DNA of 64,000 nt from Prostheceraeus crozeri (taxonomy: Eukaryota; Platyhelminthes; Polycladida; Euryleptidae): positions 62,001 to 126,000 of the forward strand of contig CAJQUW010007109.1 of NCBI GenBank assembly GCA_907163375.1, given 5' to 3'. Below are positions 29,754-40,482 of the stretch, piece after piece; the stretch's first letter is position 1, and every line of letters begins with the position of its first letter. A program made the position numbers and the translations under genes. Below the pieces are notes generated by a model, which ran no database searches, was not told the DNA's origin, and was given only the letters and a program-made list of their open reading frames with translations.

Positions 29754-30008
29754 TCAATTTTTCTTTATGGAAAGTTGAATGTGAATATCTGAAATCGCTT
29801 CAATCACTAGACTGCTACCATGATGGTTAAATGCGTTAAGACGTTCAGCAATTTTTATCATATGTCTTTTAAAAAATTCTTTGGGGTGATCTACCACTTC
29901 CATTGAATAAGAAGCAAAATGGAAAGAGCGTCTTTCCACCCAAAGATAATGTATATTATAAAGATGGAAAACTCCCCATTGAACGCATGTTAAAAAAATG
30001 GAAATCAT
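29754..30008 (-). CDS. Fragment like the amino-terminal part of Polinton PolB
   Basis: The end of this 84-residue frame, LNAFNHHGSSLVIEAISDIH, resembles the segment in Polinton polymerases that reads ie.f...GSGW.i..i..l.i.i. The same segment is seen in Polinton 2 at about 52550-52610. It may be a stand-alone copy of that domain. It is the last Polinton-like frame on the right. Confidence 0.4.
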   Translation of the reverse strand: MISIFLTCVQWGVFHLYNIHYLWVERRSFHFASYSMEVVDHPKEFFKRHMIKIAERLNAFNHHGSSLVIEAISDIHIQLSIKKN

Positions 30009-30568
30009 TTTTGTTAGAGTGTATCAAAAAAATACGGTCAGCCATCTTCGATGAGTAGTAACCTTCTTTTTAAATTTGCGGAATAATTAGAATCACGTGT
30101 GTTATCCCTTCGGTCGCAGTGTTGCAGTCTTTGGCAGCCAATTAACGATTATTTTTAGTTAGTCACACCTCAAAAGCTTAGAGTCATTTGACAATATAAT
30201 AGGACAGATATTTAATGATACAAAGTATAAAATTATAAAATATATTAATAAATACTGTTTTCAAAGCCATATTAGCGAAGTTTTCCGAAATGACTATTGA
30301 ATTTTTTTATTCTTAAGGCAATTATAAGTATCACTTGATAAATATCAATTACTTGCAAGTTGTTTGTATTTTAGGTTTTGCTAAGAAACGCTTGGTCTTA
30401 GATAGTCTCTTCAAACCAGTTGACTGTCATCGTTCAAAAGCATGCCCTACTGTGCCGCAGCGCAGTAAATTGCACGAATACACATCGGAGCAAGCCGCGT
30501 CAAGGGGAAAGTTGAGTTTCGATAAATTCCCTGACATAGCGAATTTTGCTGTTGGATTCAATGAAACT
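30009..30568. other. AT-rich spacer right of Polinton 1
   Basis: No clear gene. A frame at about 30374-30579 begins after a TTTTAG acceptor-like site and reads FAKKRLVLDSLFKPVDCHRS; it could be an exon but has no known domain. I searched this stretch by eye for a Polinton terminal repeat matching 5.7-6.5 kb and found none. Confidence 0.4.
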
Positions 30569-30633
30569 AACTACTTATAGGTACCAGGTGTTCATGCATT
30601 TTTTGTCGATTTGAATGATTCACTGACGAGGAA
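30569..30633. repeat. 65-bp direct repeat flanking the HERO LINE, left copy
   Basis: AACTACTTATAGGTACCAGG through CACTGACGAGGAA is repeated exactly at 32837-32901. It flanks the LINE fragment and is best read as its target-site duplication. Confidence 0.9.
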
Positions 30634-32836
30634 AAAATATTCGAAACATTCCAAAGGAATGCTACCAACAACGTCGTCAGCCGAGGACCACCCACGAGTT
30701 TCAACCCCTTTCCTCGGAACTCGCTTGCCTGGGTGGCGGGGTCCACTAAGGATGATCAGTCCTTAGCCGTTGTTGGGAGAAAGCCTCGAACGGCTCCATA
30801 TCCACGCAGATCCTCTCCTTGCTGTTTCACTCAAGTCCTTCTCTGTTCTCATCGCCTCTTTTCCTAATCCCAGCGTCTTCAAAAATCGGATCATTGAAAG
30901 TCCCACGAATCCGCGGCACCCGACTTCAACCGGCAAAGTGTTGACCCTCCAGTCCCTGAATCTACACTCTTCTGTCACTTCTATGTATCTGTCCATCTTC
31001 CTCTCGTACGCTTCCTCCATCCGATCCTCCCAAGGCACCGTTAGCTCGACTAACATGCACGCCCTCTGCGATATTGACCAGATAACTAAATCTGGGCGCA
31101 ATTGGGTCACCACCCCTATCTCCGGTGGGAACTTGAAACCCCCGTTTACGTCACACGACACCTGCCAGTCTTTCGCGATACTCAAATGAGTCCAACCTTC
31201 CCCATCTTTCCGGCGAACTTTCGGCACAGATTGTCCCTCTCTCACAAACTGGATCACTTTAGTACCCTCCTGTTCCCTGTTTCTCTCTATCGCTTTCACA
31301 ACTGCTTGGTGCAATACCTTCAGTACCTCATTATGCCGCCACGTGTACATCCCACCACTGAGTCTGTTAGGACACGCACACAGGATATGATGTAAGGTCC
31401 CTCTCTGCCCACATTCACATCGGTCGCACTCCTTCACTTTCCACTTCTTCAGATTTGCTGGAGTAGGTAGCAAATCATAGGTCGCCCGAATCAAGAACCT
31501 CAGCTCCCCGCGAGACTGCCCCAATAAATCCTTCCATGACATACGCTGGCATGTGGCTTCTTCCCATCTCATCCACGCTCCCTGTTGTGGTTGACTACTG
31601 GCTGCCACCTTCCATGACTCCTCTTCCGCACGCCTTACCTCTGTTGTTACCAGCTCTCTTTTATCCTTGCCTGTAGCCTTTGACCACCATTTCTTTCTTT
31701 GCCAGCCTAAGCCTCGTCTGTCACACTGGACCATACCAACAACCTCGTCATGTCGTAGCCTTGACTCAGCGCTCCTGTAGCATTCTTCTGCTGACCATTT
31801 CCGCCCCGTCTCCACCAAACAGTTGACATCCCTCACTGCCTCATCCGGCGAAGATTTTAGCATTTCCAACACTCTGACCTTGTTGACCTTGAACTCCGTT
31901 ACTAGCGATTCCGTTGGCAATGACAATTTGCATTCATTGCTGAAGAGTGCCGCTTGAGATAGAGTCCTTGGAACACCCAGCCATTTCCTAATCCATACTG
32001 CCATTTTCCTTTGCATCGTTTCCACTGTCGTCATAGCCACGTCGTACATAGTCAAAGGCCAAAGTATTCGAGGTACCACCAAGTGATGCAAACCCCACAC
32101 CTTCTGTACCCCACGTAGTCCCGAGACATGCAGTGCACTCAAGTACTTTTGAAATGTGTCACGAATCTCATGCATCCTTCTTCTATCACTCATGGAGGCA
32201 TCAAACCATCGTCCAAGGCTTTTAACCGGCTTCTCAGACACTGATGGAATCACCTGCCCGTCGATCGAAAACTTTACCCTGCTTGATATTCTACCGAATC
32301 GAATCATCATACCGCGAGATTTCACCGGTTTCACTCTCATTCTTGCCCAATTAATCGCCTTCTCAAGTTTCTCCAATACAGCCCGTGTTGCAGCCGCTGA
32401 CCTACAAACCACTGTCATGTCATCCATGAACGCCTTAACTGGAGGTAATTTCCTTCCATTGAGCTCGACTCCTTCAGTGTGTTGCACCGTCGATAAAACT
32501 ACATTCATCGCCATAACGAAAAGGATAGGCGAAATGGTGCACCCCATTGGTATCCCCTTCTCCAACTTGATCCATTTCGTATCCCACCTCTCAGTCCGAA
32601 ACTTCATGATGAAGTCCTCGTAATAGGCTTTTATCAGCATTTTCACCTTCTCTGGAACATGGTGGAAGTCCAATGCATACATGACCAGTCCATGAGGGAC
32701 CGCGCCATAGGCATTCTCCAGATCCAACCAAACGACACCAAGATCTTTCTTCATTCTCTTCGCTTCTTTGACTGCCGTCCATAGCATGAAATTGTGTTCA
32801 ATGCAACCAGCGATACCAGGTACCCCTCCTTTCTGC
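30634..32836 (-). mobile_element. 5'-truncated HERO/R2-group LINE
   Basis: A minus-strand non-LTR retrotransposon fragment of 2.2 kb. It begins inside the reverse transcriptase, so its 5' part is missing, and runs through the restriction-like endonuclease to a 3' end at about 30634 with an AT-rich tail. It is flanked by a 65-bp exact repeat. The HERO assignment rests on the endonuclease signature and is from memory. Confidence 0.9.
30763..32836 (-). CDS. HERO-type reverse transcriptase with restriction-like endonuclease, partial
   Basis: About 690 residues remain. Reverse transcriptase motif A VVWLDLENAYGAVPHGL is near the start, then LEKGIPMGCTISPILF and the catalytic FMDDMTVV (Met where ADD is usual). 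The carboxy half has the knuckle CDRCECGQRGTLHHILCACP and the PD-(D/E)XK-like endonuclease RPDLVIWS..MLVELTVPWEDRMEEAYE that nicks target DNA. The stop at about 30763 is followed by about 130 bp of 3' UTR. The missing amino-terminal part would hold DNA-binding fingers and the first RT motifs, so the copy cannot move by itself. The retained frame is open throughout, which suggests youth. Confidence 0.92.
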
Positions 32837-32901
32837 AACTACTTATAGGTACCAGGTGTTCATGCATTTTTTGTCGATTTGAATGATTCACTGACGAGGA
32901 A
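32837..32901. repeat. 65-bp direct repeat flanking the HERO LINE, right copy
   Basis: Exact copy of 30569-30633. Both copies being identical suggests the insertion is recent. Confidence 0.9.
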
Positions 32902-35298
32902 CATGATTTAGGCTTGCATTTTGACACCACTTCAGCACTGTAGGCATTGTTGTCTTTGAAATTCTATTCATGTTGCATTTTTTTATATGTTGTGTATTTT
33001 CAAATGATTGTAATATGAAGGGTGCTTTTCAACCCCCATGTCGGTGTCCATTGCTTGGGAAACGATTGTCAAATCACGTTTTAATTCTATATACCACGTA
33101 AGGCAGAGGTTGAGGTTAGTAAATTCAAATTGTAATTCGAGCTGGAATTTTGTACATGGGATGCTATTGAGAAGTGAGAGACAGGCGTCAGATGGCCATC
33201 CTCAACGAACTGGCAATCTTGTTTAGAAATTCTTATAGTAGATCTACGTATGTACTGCAGGCGCGTTGTCAACCTCGAATCTATCACGCCTTGTCCTGAC
33301 TTCGGCGCTCGTTTTCAGGAATTATAAAAAGAGATGCGAAGAATCTGAAAATAGAAAATGCTCTATGTAGAGAGTCGAGTTGGTGTACCGGTATCAATGT
33401 GAGGGCTGTCAGGCTAGGTCTGGTAGCCTTTTCAATGTCAGTGTTCAGCTTGGAATTCGTCTGTTGCATGTTGTTTGTGTGTGTTCTAACTGCTATTAAG
33501 CATGTCTGAAGGTTTCCTCTTGATTTTTGGTTGGAAAAGTATCTCTGACGGATGCGTGATACCGTGACAGCAGTAACGCAAATGGTCGTGAAACTGTAAA
33601 AAGAAACCCGCAAAAATGAGCTTCGAACTGCAATTGAATTTCTTTGATATTGTTTTTTCAAGAATTAATTATTGAAATGTATGCTTCATTCATGATTACT
33701 GGTATTCTGTGTCATGATCTCTTTATTGGCGTGGTGTTATCATGACTTTGACATCAAATTAGACGTTTGACACGGTTCAGCATCCTGCTGATATTACAGT
33801 GCAACGTCACCCACATCGTCCGCTTTACCACAGCACACGTGTCATGAATAGGCCTAAATTAGCAAGACCATCAGAAATTTCTAAATATCACTGCTAACTC
33901 CTCAGTGTACTCAGCTGTGTAATGACAACCAACTACAGACATATAGAAAGAATTTATCGTCTTTTTTTATGTTGATATAACTATATTTTGTTGCAGTTTT
34001 TATTGTCAAACAATATATGTAGCAACTAATTTTTAATTGTGTTATTAAGCAAAGAAATCGAATTATCATTCAAGGACGAGACCAGATACGCCACATCTAA
34101 TAAATATTCAGCTGATGGCCACAGACTAGCATTGCTACGAAATCGTTTAAATTCATGAAATTTCTTTTGCTATGGTTTTGCTTTATAGAATAACAGCGCG
34201 CGTTTAAATTTGCGCAATTTTTATTAAAACCTACTGAAAAGCCAGTTAAAAAAGTGATATTTTCTTTTCGCTTTATTTTACAGAACTACTAATGTCGATT
34301 TGAAACTCCGAAGTGATAAATAATTATTTGGAAATGTCTTTCTTTAATTTGTTTGTAAATGAACGGTGTTCGAAATATTTCTGAAAATAAATTCCTCGAT
34401 TATAACTCTCATGTTCTTTTATTGATCAACCGCGTGAAGGTGTAATAAGCTACTGATATAGCATAATGTTTAATTGATAAATAATCGCCTTTAACATGAT
34501 TGAAACGGGATAACCAATGGCAGAGTAAACAGTGGGAATGGCATAGAGGTATAAGATGAGATTTATTTTTCTACCAATAGCAGATAATCGATCGATATAC
34601 AGTTGTAATAAATATGTAAACCATATAGGTGGAAACTTCTTGTCAGTGTTTTAAGCATTTGAGATATCTCCTTTCCCGGGTGTTTGCAGGGATCATGCTA
34701 TCACCAGCAGGATTTAGGCGAGGTTTATTGTCATCAATTCCGTTTTCGTTAACATATTAATAGAATGATAGAAGTATGTCGTTCTTAACCTTTCTGAATC
34801 CCTTCAGTTAAGTTCTATATTCTTCATCATTTCTCCAATTCCATTCACATTTTTTCTAATTTACATTTTGTGGTCACTTTGTCATCTTGGATGTGGGCAA
34901 TAAATGGGTCATACTTGGATATACCCATATGGTGTAGTCCATATGCTGCCCAGATTCGCCCAGATTAATACTACATGTGTTTATTTACAAGTATGCTTTC
35001 AATTTAAGTATGAATAAATCATCAGCTGACAACAATCCAAAGACAGAGAATCAATATTGTCCAAGAGTTCATCACAAAATTGGCGTGGCAATCGAGATGG
35101 ACAATACATGGGATACTCGTGGGGTAGCCCGGCAAAATCGTATTCACATTTTTTGTAAACTAGGATATATTATAAATAAAATCCATAAGAAATTAGTGCT
35201 TATTGAACATTTTTTAACATCGAAATCCCACTATTAAGCGATAAATTTGTGACATTGGATATCACAAAATGCTCCCCACATAGAACCCATTAGCCCAT
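32902..35298. other. AT-rich intergenic DNA, no gene seen
   Basis: No frame longer than about 125 codons, and none with a recognisable domain. The words CCATATGG and CCCATATGG recur at about 34925-34950 and again at 35299-35320 and could mark the ends of a small element. Confidence 0.5.
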
Positions 35299-35320
35299 AT
35301 GGGTCCCATATGGGACCCAC
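35290..35320. repeat. CCCATATGGG palindrome
   Basis: TGGGTCCCATATGGGACCCA is a perfect 20-bp palindrome, preceded by another CCCATATGGG. It may be the end of a small inverted-repeat element that starts near 34920. Confidence 0.7.
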
Positions 35321-35714
35321 CAATCTCTTACCAGTGGGCGACTGCGGAACATTACATTTTCATAGGCAAAGTTTAAAAGGAGCTGTTCAAGATTATGTGA
35401 TAAATTTTCATAAAGATGAGACCGACATCGAAGCAGTGGTCGATGATGCTAGCACTCTATTTCTAGAGTTACTGAATACATTCTCTGATAGCATTATCAT
35501 GGCGCGATTAGTTGCGAAAATTAAGTTTAGTCATTTAGGAAAGGAAGAGGTGGAAACAAAGACAATGGATCAAACGCACCAAGGAGTCAAGTTTATGATT
35601 AAAACAGACGAATGTGAAGCTAATTCTCAAAAATTGATGATACTAGCGATATGTAGGCCGGACCATATGCCACGATCAATTTTAACGATCGATTCCGTAT
35701 TGAAACCTCAATGA
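35310..35714 (+). CDS. Unrecognised 134-residue frame
   Basis: An ATG frame that opens inside the palindrome and continues with a plausible globular composition (VDDASTLFLELLNTFSDSII, KLMILAICRPDH). No domain is recognised. It is possibly an exon of the transposon or host locus that follows, or an unrelated fragment. Confidence 0.25.
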   Translation: MGPTNLLPVGDCGTLHFHRQSLKGAVQDYVINFHKDETDIEAVVDDASTLFLELLNTFSDSIIMARLVAKIKFSHLGKEEVETKTMDQTHQGVKFMIKTDECEANSQKLMILAICRPDHMPRSILTIDSVLKPQ

Positions 35715-36964
35715 TGTGCATGCGTCATATAAAAATATATAGAATTATAGAATATATAAATTTATATAAATATATAAAAATATTACTAGAATCACTACAC
35801 ATTGCTATATATCAATACACCCTAGAGTAAAGAATACATGCACATGTATTGTACATGTACATGTGCATGTTAAAATGTTGTTTGAATGTCATCAATCTTA
35901 AGTGCATTTGAAATTACCTATCGCCGTTTTCATCATATCTTCTTATGTCTCGGCGAGCTGTTAACAAGCGAGCAAGGATACAATTACTCAACGATCTCTC
36001 TGTATTGTCTGCTGAAAGAGGTGAGTTTATTATAAGTATCATTTATTAAACGAGTAATTGTATAGTGGTGTTAAGTCATACATGACTTCTAAGCCATTGA
36101 CTCTTGATAGTCATCTTGTGAAGTTTCCTCCCTTAGGAAGAGTAAAGGTCGAAACGTTTGGGTGTTCTGTTTTTGTATTTTATTCGTTGATTTTGTTACT
36201 TTGTTTTCGGTCATTAAGCTTATCGAAAAGGAAGTGTTCTTATCAGTATTACAATACACTGAAAAGTGATAAATTTGTGATTTGTCATACTTCAAAACAT
36301 CAAATTAATCATTTAACATAAAAAATAATGCAACTTTCATAGAAATCAGATATAATTATGATAATATATGGCTATTATAATAACATCTGATTTCTGACGT
36401 AACGATATATTTCTCGGCATTTTGTTTTATGTCTCTGTTAAAGATTACATCGACATTGTCATGGAAACTACAATTCTTCAATATTCTAGTATGATCAGCT
36501 GTCAAGAACTTCTGAGTCTCAAAATGTTTTTATGTGAATCTGATAGTCAGAATGCTAACAGAAAGAAATATACTAGTAAAAAATGGCCTTACCATATGGA
36601 TATAGTTGTTTTAGAATATTTTGTGTTATTGTATATAATTTTTGTATAAGTAGCATTGTGATTAATTTAATGAGTTTTAAAAAAAATATATATATATAAC
36701 CATGGACTATATAGTCCATGATATAACTATTACATCTGTCAGCATTTTTTGAGCTAAAGAAGATATTCACGCAAATCGATAGCGGTAATAAGCGAGTCAT
36801 TGCGAAATCAAAACCGTTCGGTTGCGTGCCGCAGCCTCTACATTACGATTATACAATTTTGTATATTAAATACATGTAAAGGAAATCAATGAAGGATTAT
36901 TTTGCTCTTGTTAATTATTTACTACCAAATTACAACCATCTTCAAGTAGCCTAATGATTTCATT
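35715..36964. other. Spacer with one small candidate exon
   Basis: At 35947 an ATG starts MSRRAVNKRARIQLLNDLSV and runs 25 codons to a GAAAGAG|GTGAGT donor at about 36022, so it may be the first coding exon of the transposase. A GTACATGTACATGTGC palindrome lies at about 35850. The rest is AT-rich with no gene. Confidence 0.4.
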
Positions 36965-37175
36965 ATGTCCAACTTAAACATAAATTCTCCGCTGTCTCGA
37001 TAGACAGGACAGCAGATAGGCTAATATCATGCATGTCCAACTTAAACATTAATTCTCCGTTTGGGTTACTGCCTCGATAGACAGGACAGCAGATAGGCTA
37101 ATATCATGTATGTCCAACATAAACATTAATTCTCCGTTTGGGTTCCAGTCTCTATAAACAGGACATTGGATATTG
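36965..37175. repeat. Tandem repeat, 68-76-bp unit, about 2.7 copies
   Basis: Units begin ATGTCCAACTTAAACAT at 36965 and 37033 and ATGTCCAACATAAACAT at 37109; units 1 and 2 share TCGATAGACAGGACAGCAG and CTAATATCAT. Confidence 0.9.
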
Positions 37176-38041
37176 TTGGATGTTAGAAACGGTGATGGCA
37201 AGTTCGAGCGCACATTACCAGTTAAGTGTAATAGCGCAACCTGATTGATTGATACTCTCCGGCAATCATTTTACTAGTCAATTGACCTCTAGTTTCATGA
37301 TAATGTAGGAGATCTTTCTTGTAGTAATGAATAGACGTTTTTTAGCCTCATTTGAAATACATCCAGCCATTAGTAGCTTAGACCCTACAATGTGATAGAA
37401 CACAGTTCGCGCGTATTTCAATAGTTGTTCGCAGCAGTGTATCTACTTTTGTTTGACGGAGAAAGTTGACATCAAGACAGTGACAGCTATGCACAAGGAC
37501 AAATAATTTTTTATTATTCTATTTCGGATCTAGTTATAGGCCGGATTCTAGAGTCTTATCATTTGATAGGACTCCGACTCCAGCAAAAATGATAGGACTC
37601 CGGGACTCCGACTCCGCATCCCTGGTTAGAAGTGTCACCAATTTAGTAATATACACGACTTACGTACACAATGCGAAAAATTCCAAAAGTAAAGATTACA
37701 CTATAGAAAGCTGAAACATACACACGACTGTGTGATCTTTATTCATACGAGCTGTGGTAAGTGAAGAAATCGCTTCGAAATTCTGTCTGATCTTTATTGC
37801 TTTCTTGAAGATCGCAGCGAAAGCAGTATCTGTATGGATTGGCCCTAATAACAGGAATCAAGCACGTTAGATAAGTTCTATTCATCTCAGCAGACATCCA
37901 TTAAAAGTATCTTAAAAGGAAGTTTACAGTTTTTAGTAACCATCTTCCTCATAGCATACAATTTTAGGGGTAGGAGGCGAATGTGCAACTGTAAACAAAT
38001 TTAAATGTTCAAGTTAACGTAAAATAACATATCGTCCCTTA
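37176..38041. other. Spacer upstream of the transposase frame
   Basis: No gene seen. GGACTCCGACTCC is repeated three times near 37567-37612, a simple local repeat. Confidence 0.5.
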
Positions 38042-38505
38042 TTGTATTCCGAAGCAGAAGGGTGTATTGAAGGATTCAGTGAATCGGCAGAGACATTATT
38101 CTGTAGGCGACTACAAACCTATAATACTCATATCATACGGCATCTGCCGGAGTTCATGAAAATGTATGGTTGCCTTGATCTTTGGTCATCATTTGTATAT
38201 GAAAACTATCTCGGTCTCTTGAAACGGCGATTGAAGTGCACTAGTGGAATGATGAAGCAAACTATTAATAATCTCAATATTATGACTCGTATTTTTTCTG
38301 AAGGGCAAAGTTTTAAATTTACGTACACATGCGACTTTCCTAATAACTGTGCTATATTGGAAGATCAAACCATTATCATCATCACAAGTGTAGCAGAAAA
38401 TGGTTTCGTGGATTTAAATTGTGCTTCTCTCACGATCTATATGACTATCCTTATCCTTCAGTCAATTTGATTATTGGATTTTATCGACAAACGAACAGTC
38501 AAATA
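38042..38505 (+). pseudogene. Transposase-like gene, 5' part, split by Polinton 2
   Basis: The frame reads HIIRHLPEFMKMYGCLDLW and SSFVYENYLGLLKRRLKC, the pattern of an animal DNA-transposon transposase family (H..HL.d....G.l...S.f.fEn.l..lk). At about 38404 the family-like reading moves to another frame (FKLCFSHDLYDYPYPSVN then IGFYRQTNSQI), a sign of an indel in this copy. That frame runs exactly into the CAAATA target site and continues at 60466. The missing upstream exons are not identified. Confidence 0.65.
38500..38505. repeat. Polinton 2 target-site duplication, left
   Basis: CAAATA, matched by CAAATA at 60460-60465. Six bases is the standard Polinton duplication. Confidence 0.95.
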
Positions 38506-39066
38506 AGTAATGGGCAAAAGACCGTTCCAGGACACCATAAAATTCAAAAAAATGGTATCTTTAAAAACGACATAAATTCATGAATTTAGACCCTTTTCAG
38601 GTTTTTCAGACCTAAATTCATGAATTTAGTCGTTTTTAAAGATACCGATTTTTCAAAAAATGGCATTTTTAAAAACGACATAAATTCATGAATTTTGGTC
38701 ATTTTTCAGGTTATGAAGACCTAAATTCATAAATTTGGGCGTTTTTAAAAATACCCAATTTTCAAATTTTTCAAAATCTCAAATTTGAGAATTACAATTT
38801 TCACCCGCCCTTAAAATCATGACCGTTCCAGGACACCGTAAAATCAGAAAAGTTAAGAATCTCAAAATTTGAGAATTACAATTTTCACCGCTAAAATCAT
38901 GACCGTTCCAGGACACCGTAAAATCAGAAAAGAAAAGTTAAGAATCTCAAAATTTGTGATTGTGACATTTTACTTTGAAAATTATGACCGTTCCAGGACA
39001 CCGAAAATCATAAAAGTTAGTATTTTTAAAAATGACTAAATTCATGAGTTTAGACGTTTTTCAGGT
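38506..39066 (+). repeat. Polinton 2 left terminal inverted repeat
   Basis: Starts AGTAATGGGCAAAAGACCG. GACCGTTCCAGGACACC occurs at the tip and again three times inside (about 38821, 38900 and 38987), each followed by AAAATCA-like and AATCTCAAA words, so the inner part is itself built of about 80-bp repeats. Confidence 0.95.
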
Positions 39067-40322
39067 TTTTAAAGTATATCATGTGTCTAAAAATATTTGA
39101 AGGAATTGACATATTCTTAACAATAAGTTTAGGTACTTTTACAATTGTCATTCAATTGTAGAGAACATCTGCTTCTTGCATTTATGAATAAAAAGCATTT
39201 CAGTGTAAAGAGCTGTGATCTCCAACTCAAACATTTGAAAGGAAACAATGTATGAAAGAACAAACAGCTGCTACACCCACTTAGACATTTGTAAGACGTG
39301 GAATATATATCCAGCAAATCCTACTCCAGCTACAGTGCCGTGAAACAATACACAACAATAATAATCGATATGGCTATTTCAAACAATTGTGCTGAAGACT
39401 TATTTAATTAAATAGTGTTTCTTGTCAGTGAAGGTTGTGTCAAAACGCTCTCGTCATATATTTCTCAAAATGAGATAAGATTAATTTGAAGATAGAAGAA
39501 AACAATCGTTGCCAGGGAGGACGAGAAAATTACGAGAGGAATTGAAGAGGAATATATTTTGAGAGGCATGAAATCACAGATTCTTTGTGTGATTTCATAG
39601 AGCCAAAATGGAGAAGATAATACAATTGTAAACTACGCAAATTCTCGTTGCATGAAAAAAGAAACAATTCACTCAGTGTTATGTGTAAAATTTTTATCGG
39701 TAAGCACATCAACTATCTTCTATCTCTTTGTGATAATGACAAGACATATTTTTATAGTGATCAATTACCGAAGTTTCATTTGTTATGAAATTAGGTAAAT
39801 TAGCAGACAAATTTCCTACGCTTTGTTGGGTGTCTGTTTCTCTTGTACTTTAAAAGTCACGACCTAACGTTATCGGAAGATTGACTTCATTGTGTTTAAG
39901 CAATTATGTGTCATTCCAAATGATTCCATTCTTCTCCCAAACAATGGTGCGTCATTTAGCGATAATACCGCGCTGACATATTCAATGGAATTTGGATGTT
40001 AAACTCCGCTATTGTTATTGCGATACGGCCGCACGACACTTTATTTTCAATGTTAGACCTATGCTATTTCATTATATTCTCTTGAATAATGGTGCGCCAT
40101 TCAGCTAAAATACTGCGCCATTCAACTAATCAAATCAACGCGTTAACATTAGACGCGCTGTGAAGAAAATTTATCATTCTTGAAACCCCTCTGTTTTATA
40201 TGCAATGTTATTTCCTCTTGCACATGTAAATACAATAGAGTGTTTCAACCAATGAAACCTTGTCCACGCGTGGACAAATTTACATGTATTTCAATGTATT
40301 CAAATTGAATGTATGCAAAGTG
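39067..40322. other. Polinton 2 left arm, no gene recognised
   Basis: Short frames only. ATGGTGCGTCATTTAGC near 39952 and ATGGTGCGCCATTCAGC near 40088 are near-copies about 135 bp apart, which hints at another small element. It ends where the LINE tail begins. Confidence 0.4.
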
Positions 40323-40345
40323 GATAATAATAATAATAATAATAT
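40323..40345 (-). repeat. LINE 3' tail, (ATT)n
   Basis: ATAATAATAATAATAATAAT on the plus strand is the short trinucleotide tail used by CR1/Jockey-like LINEs in place of poly(A). Confidence 0.7.
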
Positions 40346-40482
40346 GCGTTTTTATTTCCAGTAATTAAAAATCGTAGTGTACAAGCAATACAAGGTAATT
40401 AAGGTAATGAAATTAACATCGTATGGAAGACATAAAGATCGTTCATAGGCAATCACAGTATATGGAAAGTTAAGGAAGAACG

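Larger units (their letters stand above)
5891..30008. mobile_element. Polinton 1 (Maverick), worn fossil, ends not found
   Basis: A virus-like Polinton is recognised by its full core set: PolB with terminal-protein-primed type motifs, adenovirus-type cysteine protease, double-jelly-roll major capsid, minor virion proteins, D,D-35-E integrase with chromodomain, and packaging ATPase. The left limit is the first TATA box of the accessory gene cluster and the right limit is the last Polinton-like frame. I found no matching terminal inverted repeats, so both ends are estimates. It contains a Gypsy element (24035-29427) that contains a smaller DNA transposon. Coding regions are old, with roughly half a dozen interruptions. 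It is clearly a different lineage from Polinton 2 (base composition, gene order, capsid type). Confidence 0.8.

Noticed and set aside
33087-33661. Minus-strand frames of 66 and 125 codons
   Set aside because: Composition like random AT-rich DNA, no domain or splice context.
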